Below are positions 25,872 through 34,441 of a stretch of DNA of 64,000 bases, one piece after another. The stretch covers positions 1 to 64,000 of the forward strand of contig CAZXLD010000007.1 of assembly GCA_964641965.1 (NCBI GenBank). Reading direction: 5' to 3'. The position numbers and the translations under genes are program-made. The notes beneath the pieces are model-generated. The model made no database searches. It was given only the letters and a program-made list of their open reading frames with translations, and was not told where the DNA came from. This DNA is from JAJDFU01 sp964641965. GTDB taxonomy: Bacteria; Bacteroidota; Bacteroidia; Chitinophagales; Saprospiraceae. Position 1 is the first letter of the stretch; the number at the start of each line of letters is the position of its first letter.

Positions 25872-26902
25872 TTAAAGCAGCCATTATAGGTGCTACCGGT
25901 TACACTGGTTCCGAACTTGTTCGCCTACTCGTCCAACATCCAAAGGTCGAAATCGCCTTAATTACTTCTCAAAGCCGCGCAGGAGAACCCTTTTCGGATG
26001 TACATCCTCAATTTACAGGTATTTGTGACCAAAAATTGCAGTTTTCTGAGGCGGTAGATGAGGTCGACCTCGATATCTGTTTTCTAGCCCTACCACATCG
26101 CGTTGCCATGGACTATGTGGCCAATTGGAGAGAAAAACCCTTTCGTATCGTAGATCTTTCCGGCGACTTTCGATTGAGCTCCGCTGCCGTTTACGAAAAA
26201 TGGTATAGCAAAGCACATATCGCGCCGGACTTAGTCTCCGAGGTTCCTTATGGATTACCCGAGTTTAATAGGGATGTAATAGCAGGGGCTCAGATTGTAG
26301 CCAATCCGGGATGTTATCCAACTGCTTCTACCCTGGGACTTGCACCTTTGATTGCGCATAACAAAATCGAACCCGACTCCATCATCATAGATGCCAAGAG
26401 TGGCACTACGGGAGCCGGCATAAAAACCAGTCCCACTACCCACTTTGCCAATGTCAATGATAATTTCAAAGCCTATGGCCTAAAAAACCACCGCCATACC
26501 ATTGAAATTGAAGAAACCTTGGCCAAATTGAATGGAAAAGAAGTTGTCCAGGTACAATTCACCCCTCACTTATTGCCAGTAGACCGAGGGATTCTGGCCA
26601 CGGCTTACGCTACACCCACCGGATCCATTTCGGAAGACGAGCTCAGACAATTGTATCAAGAATATTATAAGGATGAGCCTTTTGTAAGGATTCGGAATAT
26701 GGTTCCTGAGCTAAAGAATGTTCGAGGTACTAATTTTTGTGATATTTTTCCTGTATATGATCAACGTACAAATCGAATTATAGTAATTAGCTCCATTGAT
26801 AACCTAGTAAAGGGTGCTGCAGGGCAAGCGATTCAAAATATGAATCTGATGTTCAATTTGGATGAATCCTCCGGTTTGCGTTCTAGTCCACTTCAACCTT
26901 AA
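25868..26902 (+). CDS. argC: N-acetyl-gamma-glutamyl-phosphate reductase
   Basis: Reduces N-acetylglutamyl phosphate to the semialdehyde with NADPH. A 344-residue protein with the dinucleotide loop GATGYTGSELVRLL at the start, the active-site Cys in VANPGCYPTA, the KSGTTGAG segment, and the HRHTIEIE histidine region. It starts with ATGA overlapping the argD stop. The C-terminus runs past the usual AGQAIQNMNLM end by a 15-residue tail. The gap to argJ is 127 bp and carries a repeat fragment, so argJ may have its own promoter. Confidence 0.93.
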   Translation: MIKAAIIGATGYTGSELVRLLVQHPKVEIALITSQSRAGEPFSDVHPQFTGICDQKLQFSEAVDEVDLDICFLALPHRVAMDYVANWREKPFRIVDLSGDFRLSSAAVYEKWYSKAHIAPDLVSEVPYGLPEFNRDVIAGAQIVANPGCYPTASTLGLAPLIAHNKIEPDSIIIDAKSGTTGAGIKTSPTTHFANVNDNFKAYGLKNHRHTIEIEETLAKLNGKEVVQVQFTPHLLPVDRGILATAYATPTGSISEDELRQLYQEYYKDEPFVRIRNMVPELKNVRGTNFCDIFPVYDQRTNRIIVISSIDNLVKGAAGQAIQNMNLMFNLDESSGLRSSPLQP

Positions 26903-26971
26903 TCTACTGCTTGATATCCAACAATTTTCTTACCAACATCACCAAGAGAAGTAATGAATCGCCAGCGAATC

Positions 26972-27002
26972 GTGTCATTTCGACCTGAGCGAGCTGCGAA
27001 CG
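26972..27002. repeat. GTCATTTCGAC repeat fragment between argC and argJ
   Basis: A segment beginning GTGTCATTTCGACC and ending GAGCTGCGAACG in the argC-argJ spacer matches, by memory, a repeat motif common in Bacteroidota genomes (GTCATTTCGACC-type). Only one copy was noticed in this window, so the call rests on recognition of the motif. Confidence 0.4.
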
Positions 27003-27029
27003 CATTCATCCAACATCAAACACCCAAAC

Positions 27030-28241
27030 ATGATCAAAAATATTACGTCCGTCCGAGGCTACAAATGCTGGGGGGCTCATACCGGGGTAAAAAGTATGCG
27101 CCGGGACCTTGCTATCATTTTTTCTGAAGTACCGGCCGCTACCGCTGGTGTTTTTACCCAAAATCAGGTAGTAGCCGAACCCGTGATACTGAGCCGAAAA
27201 CACCTGGCTGATAATATGGCTCAAGCCATTGTCTGCAATGCCGGCAACGCAAATGCCTGTACCGGCAAACAGGGCGCAGAAGGGGCAAAGGCCATGGCCA
27301 AAACAACGGCTAAAATGCTAGGAATCAAAGCCGAAGATGTAGTGATTGCTTCCACCGGACTGATTGGAGAACCCTTTCCTACCGAGGATATCGTAGCAGG
27401 GATCAAAGAGCACATCACCAAGCTATCTCGGAAAGCTGCTGCAGGTTCTTTCGCAGCCAATGCCATCCTGACTACAGACACCTTTGCAAAAGAAGGCTAT
27501 CTCGAATTTGAGGCAGGCGGTTATGAAATACGTATGGCCGGTATTGCCAAGGGTTCCGGGATGATCCATCCTAACATGGCTACTATGCTTGGTTTTATTG
27601 TAACGGATGCCTCTGTCGATAAAAACTTATTACAAGAGATCACCAGAGAATGTGTTGACGAAACCTTTAACATGATCACAGTAGATGGAGATACATCTAC
27701 CAACGATATGGTGGTGGTCATGGCTAATGGTCGGGCTGAGAATGAAAAAATCAGCAGCAGGAAAGACAAAGGATTTGACATTTTCAAACAAAATCTTCTT
27801 GAATTGATGACACATTTGGCAAAACTTATCGTCAGCGATGGGGAGGGTTCTTCCAAATTTGTGGAATATCATATCACCGGTGTTAAATCCAAAGAAAAAG
27901 CGCGAAAACTAGCCCGCTGCATATCGGATTCCACCTTGGTCAAGGCTGCTATGTTTGGAAGAGACCCAAACTGGGGAAGGGTTATCTGCGCAGCTGGCAA
28001 TGCTGGAGTTCATTTCGATTATCACCAGGTAGACCTCTACATAGGCGACTCGGAAACTCAAGTGAAAGTGCTGGAAAAAGGGACACCTCAGGAGTTTAAT
28101 AGAAATTCGATGAAAAAACTGCTTCGAGAATCTCATATCAAGATTCGGATGAACCTCAATGAGGGTAAAGAAGAGGCTTTCGCCTGGGGGTCCGACTTGA
28201 CTACAGATTACGTAATGTTTAATTCGGTGTACACAACTTGA
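27030..28241 (+). CDS. argJ: Bifunctional ornithine acetyltransferase / N-acetylglutamate synthase
   Basis: ArgJ moves the acetyl group from N-acetylornithine to glutamate, releasing ornithine and closing the cycle, and in bifunctional forms also makes N-acetylglutamate from acetyl-CoA. The 403-residue precursor has the self-cleavage site in HPNMATMLGF, where the Thr becomes the N-terminal nucleophile of the beta chain. Other ArgJ markers are KKGFDIFKQ-like spacing, SDGEGSSKF, KAAMFGRDPNWGR, and the terminal TTDYVMFNSVYTT. It is the last arg gene here: no argF, argG or argH follow, so the pathway in this unit ends at ornithine. Confidence 0.93.
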   Translation: MIKNITSVRGYKCWGAHTGVKSMRRDLAIIFSEVPAATAGVFTQNQVVAEPVILSRKHLADNMAQAIVCNAGNANACTGKQGAEGAKAMAKTTAKMLGIKAEDVVIASTGLIGEPFPTEDIVAGIKEHITKLSRKAAAGSFAANAILTTDTFAKEGYLEFEAGGYEIRMAGIAKGSGMIHPNMATMLGFIVTDASVDKNLLQEITRECVDETFNMITVDGDTSTNDMVVVMANGRAENEKISSRKDKGFDIFKQNLLELMTHLAKLIVSDGEGSSKFVEYHITGVKSKEKARKLARCISDSTLVKAAMFGRDPNWGRVICAAGNAGVHFDYHQVDLYIGDSETQVKVLEKGTPQEFNRNSMKKLLRESHIKIRMNLNEGKEEAFAWGSDLTTDYVMFNSVYTT

Positions 28242-28382
28242 CCAAAATCTGTTTTTAAGCCAGGATTCAAGTCCTCGATATAATATATTTTACCTCCTGA
28301 AACTCTGCAATTTCCTACATTGCAAGAAGTAGAATGTTTTTTATAAATCGCTTTAGAAACGTAATCCCAAGGCTTTAAACAC

Positions 28383-29042
28383 ATGTCATCTCCAATTGAC
28401 GCTACCATACTTGCCCGGAAAACACAAAAGGTGCTCGGTGATCCGGAAAAACCCTGGACCGTTGAAGAGTCGGATTCTGAATGGGCAGGAACATTAATGG
28501 AATTGCTCAACCTGGCTGCCCATGCACCCTATCATTATCCCAGTCATGAGGTGCACCGCATGGATAAGAAAACGGCATCTGTTTTTCCTTGGCGGATGTA
28601 TGTCCTATCATCCACTTCCTGTCGGGCCTTACTAAAGGAATTCAAGCAAAGGGAAATAAAAGGAGGAAAGGTCACAAAAATGCTGGCTACTGCCAGGGCT
28701 TTGATTCAAGTCACCTGGTTGCCAGACCCTGGCACCTTAGCTAATGAAGAATTATTTCAGGGGAATAAGCGCAACATGGAACACATAGCTGCAACGGCAG
28801 CTGCCATTCAAAACCTGTTGTTAGGGGCTACTGCAAGAAACATTCCTACCTATTGGTCAAGCGGTGGCAAACTCCGAAATCCCGAAATTGCTGAGCTTCT
28901 CGGCATTCCAGATACCGAAATCCCTTTAGGTTCCCTCTTTCTTTTCCCGACTGACCTGACCGGGGCAGAAATCAAAACCGGCTCCCTGCGTGGAAAAGGA
29001 GGTACTCTTGAAGATTGGTCTACTTGGGTGGAATTAGGATAG
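28383..29042 (+). CDS. Nitroreductase-family flavoprotein
   Basis: A 219-residue FMN-dependent nitroreductase-fold protein. It begins with a short helix (LARKTQKVLG) in place of the usual R-S-x-R-x-F motif, then LLNLAAHAPYHYPSHE and WRMYVLSS in the FMN-binding region, the helix NMEHIAATAAAIQNLLLGATA that forms the dimer core, and the terminal GSLFLFPTDL. It is 141 bp after argJ, so it may be cotranscribed, but nothing specific connects it to ornithine metabolism. Homologues reduce nitro compounds, quinones or flavins; the substrate is unknown. Confidence 0.82.
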   Translation: MSSPIDATILARKTQKVLGDPEKPWTVEESDSEWAGTLMELLNLAAHAPYHYPSHEVHRMDKKTASVFPWRMYVLSSTSCRALLKEFKQREIKGGKVTKMLATARALIQVTWLPDPGTLANEELFQGNKRNMEHIAATAAAIQNLLLGATARNIPTYWSSGGKLRNPEIAELLGIPDTEIPLGSLFLFPTDLTGAEIKTGSLRGKGGTLEDWSTWVELG

Positions 29043-29068
29043 TTGCTAGCCGTTTCAACACGCCGGAC

Positions 29069-29758
29069 TCAACCAAACTTTTTCTTAAATGCTTTTTGAG
29101 CCGCTTTCAAGATAGGTGCCCCATGGCCAAAACAGGCGACTTGGAAGGATTCGTTGGCCAGCTTCTTCAGGCTATCCCTTCCATTCGCTAAATCCTCATA
29201 AAAGATCATTAAATTGAGTCCAAAAGTGGATTCAGCTGCATCTCCCCCAAAAAGTATGCCTCCATGTTCCGGGTACAAATAGGAAATATGGCCTGCTGTA
29301 TGCCCCGGAGTAGCAATTGCGCGAATCCCCTTGCCAATAAACAGGTAGTCTCCATCTTTTACCCGGTCACTTACGTGCAAAGGAGAAATTGTACGAGCCA
29401 CACCACGTATAAATAGGTTGTAGACTAATTGATTTTTTAAGCCGGGTGAAATTTGCACCTCTGGCCGGAAGCACCTTCCCCCTTCCAATTCATCTGCATC
29501 GGCAGCATGCATAAATGTCTTTGCACCGGTCAGTTCTATCATTCTTGCCAAGCCTCCAATATGATCTTGATGAAAATGAGTTATCAGGATCTGGTCAAGG
29601 TCTTCCGGTTTTTTACCAATTCGTGTCAGGTAGTTGAGAATCTTTTTATCGCTACCCGGAGGGCCTGCGTCTACCATAGTTAAGTTTCCATGGTCAATTA
29701 AATAGGCATTAGCTACGCCCAGATTCAACCTGTGAATTCCAGAGAGAACTTCCTTCAT
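29069..29758 (-). CDS. MBL-fold metallohydrolase
   Basis: A metallo-beta-lactamase-fold hydrolase of about 229 residues. The zinc site is HFHQDHIGG (H-x-H-x-D-H), followed by the third ligand His in TPGHTAGHISYLYP and the metal-bridging Asp in LFGGDAAE; the last His lies in CFGHGAPIL. The ORF opens with a TTG at 29764, but the ATG at 29758 (MKEVLSGIHRL) is more likely. The family includes glyoxalase II-like and quorum-quenching lactonase-like enzymes. No sulfur or lactone genes are next to it, so the substrate is open. Confidence 0.88.
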   Translation of the reverse strand: MKEVLSGIHRLNLGVANAYLIDHGNLTMVDAGPPGSDKKILNYLTRIGKKPEDLDQILITHFHQDHIGGLARMIELTGAKTFMHAADADELEGGRCFRPEVQISPGLKNQLVYNLFIRGVARTISPLHVSDRVKDGDYLFIGKGIRAIATPGHTAGHISYLYPEHGGILFGGDAAESTFGLNLMIFYEDLANGRDSLKKLANESFQVACFGHGAPILKAAQKAFKKKFG

Positions 29759-29800
29759 AGACAATGACTATTTAGAAGTAATGATCGGCAATCGTTCTCA

Positions 29801-30475
29801 CTACAGACTTTTAAGCACATACTCTTTAGCCAGATAGGTCTCCGTACTTTTATAGTCCAAAAAACCTTTTACATCCTGATACACCTCCCACATATGCCAT
29901 GGGAATAGGGGCGAGTTGCCAAAAAAGCGATACACATTTAACAGGTCGGATCTTTTCTTGACATATTCATCCACGATTCCGTTCCAGGGCTCTGAAGACT
30001 CGGAAAGGTTTTCTAGCACTACATTTCGACTGTAGTGCCACAGTGGATGAAGCTTTAGCGACAAAGGAGTATGACCATTGTGCCATCGCTCAATGAATGT
30101 ATCCCAGTCCAGGTTTTGTTTTTTACGAAAGAGCGTAAATAAACACGTCGCCGGCGTAATTGCACCATCCGGCCAGTCTTTTTTATAAGCAACTGGAAAA
30201 GCCTCTTCTACCCGGTAAGTTCCTACCCAACAGTCATGGGTAGCTAATTCCTTAAACGCGGCGAGGCTTGAACCATATAGGGAAATAGCAGAAATAGGAT
30301 TTTTCGAAAACGGAATGACCGAAAGGGTTGGGATATCCGGGTCACTCACCACTATTTTTAAACCTTCTACTTCTGGTTGTGAAGTCAATTCTTTCGAAAG
30401 GGATAGCAGGTCTTCCGAAAAAGAAGCAATGGGTGTATTCGGCTCTCCCCGAAAAAGGTAAATGTGCTTTTCCAT
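29801..30475 (-). CDS. EthD-domain protein
   Basis: A 224-residue protein with a recognisable EthD-type dimeric alpha/beta barrel in its C-terminal half: CLFTLFRKKQNLDWDTFIERW and the motif WHNGHTPLSLKLHPLWHYSRNVVL, where the GH pair is usual in EthD proteins. The N-terminal part (about 1-110) looks like a diverged second barrel. EthD domains occur in ethyl tert-butyl ether degradation loci and polyketide tailoring; here the role is unknown. It precedes the MBL gene on the same strand by 42 bp, so the two may form a unit. Confidence 0.75.
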   Translation of the reverse strand: MEKHIYLFRGEPNTPIASFSEDLLSLSKELTSQPEVEGLKIVVSDPDIPTLSVIPFSKNPISAISLYGSSLAAFKELATHDCWVGTYRVEEAFPVAYKKDWPDGAITPATCLFTLFRKKQNLDWDTFIERWHNGHTPLSLKLHPLWHYSRNVVLENLSESSEPWNGIVDEYVKKRSDLLNVYRFFGNSPLFPWHMWEVYQDVKGFLDYKSTETYLAKEYVLKSL

Positions 30476-30557
30476 TTGAATATGGACGGTTATATCGGGA
30501 AGATAGGAAATAGGAAAGGTAAACCTTAAGGTTGGAGCATTGGGAGAGGTTGAAAAG

Positions 30558-31451
30558 TCATTTTATTGGATTCCCTATCAAATAAAAGCTCAATTGAATC
30601 CCCGGTGCTAACCAAGCCAAATCGCTTATTTTTTGAAAAGGGGCTTGGCTGGTTTCTTTGGTATATGCATTTTCCACACCGATCAGGCTGCATCGAAATG
30701 AAATACCCTCATTACCGTCATCGCCATCATTCCGAATCCACTCCAAAGAAAGCAATACGTCCTGGTCAAGAATGATCTGGTAGGGGGTTAGATCAACGGA
30801 AAGTATTCCGGCTTGTTGGGGACGCTCAATAATAATATTTTCTTTAAGTAAATTTTCTCCTATCCTACCATACTTAAATGAATACAAATTAAGCCGAAAA
30901 AACATACTATCTCCTTTAGCGTGGTTAATAGTAAAATGAGCACTTTTTATTAAGGTCTTTTTTCCAATTCGAATTCGGGCTCCCATTTCAGTCCCCAACT
31001 GTGCGCTTCCGTAACTGACGCTATTCTTACGCTTTTTTATTTTAAACCCATATATTTTTTCTTTACCAAGTTTTTCTGCCAGTACCTCTACTTCCGGAAC
31101 AGTATACGAACGGGGAACCAGTTTTATATTTCCATCTTGCTTTAATTCCGCCACTGTAATATTGAATTTACCAAACCCAATTGCCGAAAAGCCAACTGTA
31201 TCCTTCAGGGAAGATGCCTTTATCGAATAATACCCTTTTTCATCACTTACCGTACCTTTATTTTTACCCAACAAGCCAATATTTACATAAGGAATAGGAT
31301 CGCTACTATTCGCATCCACTATTGTACCTTTCACTACCACTTGGCTTTGCCCTTTTACCAAAGGCAAAAAAAGTAAAACAAAAAGAATTATATCTTTCAA
31401 AGTAAATTTTTTAAACCAATACCGAATTGAGTATCTTCTGTTTCTTTCCAA
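30558..31451 (-). CDS. Exported carboxypeptidase-regulatory-like domain protein
   Basis: A 297-residue secreted protein. A TTG start (the frame is closed just upstream) leads to a basic N-terminus and a hydrophobic core (DIILFVLLFLPLVKG, cleavage near GQS). Residues about 35-120 are a CarboxypepD_reg-like beta sandwich of the type at the start of TonB-linked outer membrane proteins: VVVKGTIVDANSSDPIPYVNIGL and the DEKGYYSIKA turn. The rest (about 130-297) is strand-rich with no family I recognise. Such proteins are surface or periplasmic in Bacteroidota. It is alone on its strand. Confidence 0.78.
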   Translation of the reverse strand: MERNRRYSIRYWFKKFTLKDIILFVLLFLPLVKGQSQVVVKGTIVDANSSDPIPYVNIGLLGKNKGTVSDEKGYYSIKASSLKDTVGFSAIGFGKFNITVAELKQDGNIKLVPRSYTVPEVEVLAEKLGKEKIYGFKIKKRKNSVSYGSAQLGTEMGARIRIGKKTLIKSAHFTINHAKGDSMFFRLNLYSFKYGRIGENLLKENIIIERPQQAGILSVDLTPYQIILDQDVLLSLEWIRNDGDDGNEGISFRCSLIGVENAYTKETSQAPFQKISDLAWLAPGIQLSFYLIGNPIK

Positions 31452-31736
31452 AGAAATTTACGCTATGAGTTCGTTTATTACGGAAGAACCCCCCTCTTTT
31501 TTCGACCAATTCTAACTTAATTTATATATGGATTAACATCTTTAAAAAAGATCTACAGAAAATCATTCCTATCCCGCATTAGATGGGAGAGCGTGGACTA
31601 CCTAATCCAATAAATTACAATCAAATACAACCACTTGAAAAAGCGTGGCAGGGCTGTTTCCTGTTCCCGTTGAAAGAACCAAAAAATTGAACCTTTAAAA
31701 AAGAGCCGTAGAATTGGGTGAAAAAGGACGCCTCAA

Positions 31737-32048
31737 TCAATCATCATCTTCCAGGTCTTCTCCTGTATACTTCTCCTCATATTCGGCTTGCACATCCTCT
31801 TTTAGGTTGCCGTCATCATCAAAATCATCATCTTCTTCGATAATCTCTTGTGCTTCGGCTACCGTCATGCGAACCAGGTAATACTTGTCTTCTGCTTCGA
31901 AAGGAAGTGCGCTAACCAACTTACCTTCTCGATTCTTGAACTTGATCAAATGCCGTTCAAAACCTCTTGGATACTCCAACTTGATTTTTTCCAAGATGGC
32001 TGCGTCCAACTTCTCGTAGTCCTTAACGACTCTGGGTTTATCTGCCAT
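31737..32048 (-). CDS. Conserved acidic protein of unknown function
   Basis: A 103-residue soluble protein. The N-terminal two-thirds is ordinary alternating helix and strand with PRGFERHLIKFKNREGKL and KYYLVRMTVAEAQEII; the tail is very acidic (EEDDDFDDDG and EDLEDDD). Small acidic proteins of this pattern are widespread in Bacteroidota and are sometimes labelled primase-like without evidence. I claim no function. No operon partner is adjacent. Confidence 0.6.
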   Translation of the reverse strand: MADKPRVVKDYEKLDAAILEKIKLEYPRGFERHLIKFKNREGKLVSALPFEAEDKYYLVRMTVAEAQEIIEEDDDFDDDGNLKEDVQAEYEEKYTGEDLEDDD

Positions 32049-32159
32049 AGTTGGGTCAGGATATGCGTCTGTTTTGATGATGGTGCTTTAAAAATCCTTT
32101 CTAATTTAGAATAAACCTACATTTTCCCGGAGACATTTTATATGCTGAAAAAAGAGAGG

Positions 32160-33167
32160 TTATTCAGAGCTTGAATTTGGCAGTATCCCCCTTTCTCTGA
32201 ACCAGGCGACGCTCTCGCGATAAGCCTCTTTCACCGAAGTGGGCTCCATACCCAATTCCTCAACCGCACGTGTATTATCTCCATATTTCCCACTTCGAAG
32301 CAATCGGATAGAATGGTAATTGAAGCGTGGGATTTTTTTGGGGAAAAAATTGCGTTCAACCCAGTCTTTCACAATGGATACATTCTGCAAGAACCCTGCC
32401 GGAATCTCCATTGTCGGCCTAGGCACCCCGGTAAGCTCCTGAAGGTAATCCAGTGTTTGTCCAATGGTGAGCCGCTCACCCGTCAGCAGGTACCGTTCTC
32501 CAACTTTTCCTTTTTCCATTGCCATTAGATGGCCTTGGACTACATCCCGCACCGGAACAAAATCAAATGCCCCCTCTACGTAACCTTTCATCTTGCCGTG
32601 GGCAAAATCAATTATGGTTTTCCCAAGCAAAGAAGGTTTAAAATCCCAGGGGCCAACGATGCCACTTGGATTCACGATTACGGCAGGTAGGCCACGTACA
32701 ATTTCCTTGTATACCTCCAATTCGGCAAAAGTCTTTGAGATTTCGTAATCGGTAGTCACTTCATAAGGGCTTACCGACCAGGCTTCATTTGAAGGACCAT
32801 CTGCATTGGTCCCAACAGCACCGAATGAACTGCAATGAACAACCTTTTGGACACCTTCCTCGCGGCAAGCCTGCATCAATCTGCGAGTCCCTAATACATT
32901 GATATCAAATAATTGAGGACGGTCTCCACTCCGGATACTTACAAAAGCAGCAAGATGGTACACTTGATCACAGCCTTTGACAGCATCGTGCAGGGATTTG
33001 GCATCCGCCAAATCGCCAAATACGTGCTCAACATCTAATCCTTCCACCTCGTGGTTGGAGCTCGACTTTCGTAAAAGCAACCGGACATTTGCTCCTCGAT
33101 CCAACAAGGCACGGACCAAATTGGACCCCAGGTGCCCCGTTGCTCCGGTTACCAGGATTTTACTCAT
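32160..33167 (-). CDS. NAD-dependent epimerase/dehydratase (extended SDR)
   Basis: A 335-residue extended short-chain dehydrogenase. The NAD(P)-binding loop is TGATGHLGSNLVRALL near the N-terminus, the acidic VFGDLAD follows, and the catalytic Tyr and Lys are in YEISKTFAE (Y-x-x-x-K), with the upstream Ser in HCSSFGAVG. It resembles dihydroflavonol-4-reductase and HpnA-like hopanoid-associated epimerases. Its ATG overlaps the stop of the Rieske oxygenase gene by 4 nt (ATGA), so the two are probably a coupled oxidation-reduction pair. Confidence 0.87.
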   Translation of the reverse strand: MSKILVTGATGHLGSNLVRALLDRGANVRLLLRKSSSNHEVEGLDVEHVFGDLADAKSLHDAVKGCDQVYHLAAFVSIRSGDRPQLFDINVLGTRRLMQACREEGVQKVVHCSSFGAVGTNADGPSNEAWSVSPYEVTTDYEISKTFAELEVYKEIVRGLPAVIVNPSGIVGPWDFKPSLLGKTIIDFAHGKMKGYVEGAFDFVPVRDVVQGHLMAMEKGKVGERYLLTGERLTIGQTLDYLQELTGVPRPTMEIPAGFLQNVSIVKDWVERNFFPKKIPRFNYHSIRLLRSGKYGDNTRAVEELGMEPTSVKEAYRESVAWFRERGILPNSSSE

Positions 33168-34354
33168 GAAGAAGCCGTGTTGTGCAGGGCATCCTGCTCC
33201 ATTTGGAAAGAAGCAAGGTCAAGACGAGATAGGCCGGCACCTGGAAAGGAGAATTTGTTTCCTTCGGAGCGCTCCCGTTCCTGCCGCTCCACTTCAGTCT
33301 CCAAATATTGGTTCCACTTCTCCTCGCTCAGTTTCTGAAATTCCCGAACGATTGGGTTGAATTCATAGTGATGCTCATCGGGATGGTTATCATGTGCTTT
33401 CTGCTCTTCCTCCAACGCCCAGAGATCTTGACTCAGCAAGGGCTTCACATAGAATTTGTTGATTAACCATAGAATTGGCCTCCTTACCGTTTGAGGGATA
33501 TTATATCGGATCACCGGAATTTCAATGGGCCCAAATAGAAACATGAAGAAGCACCGGGTTGTCTTTTCATCGATGGGAACCATAAATAGCCAGTGTAGGT
33601 ACTTCCCGGATATATCCGATGCCTGATAGGGATAGCGATACCAAAGTGTCATCTTGTCGAAATCCCTCCCCTGCTTTTCACCACCGATCCGAACCATCTG
33701 ACTTTTGCTAAGATCCGTATCGTAATTGATCGTAATGCTATCCCCTTCCCTTTCATACCCGGTTAGATGAGGATCTGTGAAAGGTCTAAGATCTCGATGT
33801 AGGAAAGCATGGTTAAAATCGCACACATTCTCCAGGATCATGGAGTAATGGGCATTGATGGTCATATCGATCGGGATAAACTTCCATGGTTTCTCCTGAT
33901 CAAGTTGAGGAACAGCAGGCATAGCCACCTGATCGGCTAAGTCAGGATCTCCAGGAAAAAGCCAGATAAAACCATATTTCTCCTGGATTGGAAAAGACTG
34001 GATTTTGATCTTGGGCAGTTTATCTTTTTGCCCTTTACCGATTTCATGCGAAATCTTAACGCAGGTACCTTGTTCATCGTAGGTCCACCCATGATATTGG
34101 CAAATGAGGTCATTTCCATCAACCACTCCCGTGGTTAATCGAAGCTGCCGGTGGGCGCACCTGTTCTCTAGAGCTCTGACAATTCCATCTTCACCCCTGA
34201 ATAATGCGATAGAGGTTTTCCAGAAAATAACTTCTGTTGATTTTCCCTTTTTAAGATTCTTGCTTAGCTCAACTGCGTACCAGTAATTGCCGCTCTGGCC
34301 AAGTTGCCTGACGCGCTCGCGCAGACTTTCCCGGCGTTTGGTAGACATTTCCAT
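33164..34354 (-). CDS. Rieske non-heme iron oxygenase, alpha-subunit type
   Basis: A 396-residue Rieske oxygenase. The [2Fe-2S] ligands are C66 and H68 in CAHR and C85 and H88 in CQYHGW. The mononuclear iron motif is in ENVCDFNHAFLHRDL: D179, H182 and H186, close to the D/E-x-x-H-x-x-x-H pattern. It lacks a signal peptide. Homologues include pheophorbide a oxygenase, vanillate demethylase and sterol-side oxygenases, all relying on a separate reductase, which is not in view. The paired SDR gene begins within its stop codon, so a two-step oxidation of an alcohol-containing lipid or aromatic substrate is plausible (inference). Confidence 0.9.
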   Translation of the reverse strand: MEMSTKRRESLRERVRQLGQSGNYWYAVELSKNLKKGKSTEVIFWKTSIALFRGEDGIVRALENRCAHRQLRLTTGVVDGNDLICQYHGWTYDEQGTCVKISHEIGKGQKDKLPKIKIQSFPIQEKYGFIWLFPGDPDLADQVAMPAVPQLDQEKPWKFIPIDMTINAHYSMILENVCDFNHAFLHRDLRPFTDPHLTGYEREGDSITINYDTDLSKSQMVRIGGEKQGRDFDKMTLWYRYPYQASDISGKYLHWLFMVPIDEKTTRCFFMFLFGPIEIPVIRYNIPQTVRRPILWLINKFYVKPLLSQDLWALEEEQKAHDNHPDEHHYEFNPIVREFQKLSEEKWNQYLETEVERQERERSEGNKFSFPGAGLSRLDLASFQMEQDALHNTASS

Positions 34355-34441
34355 ATCGGTTTGGGTTTGCTGAATGTTTAGCGCTTTTAAAACTCAAGTA
34401 CCAATATAGGAATCAAACGCAATTGGCGCAATGGATAGTGA

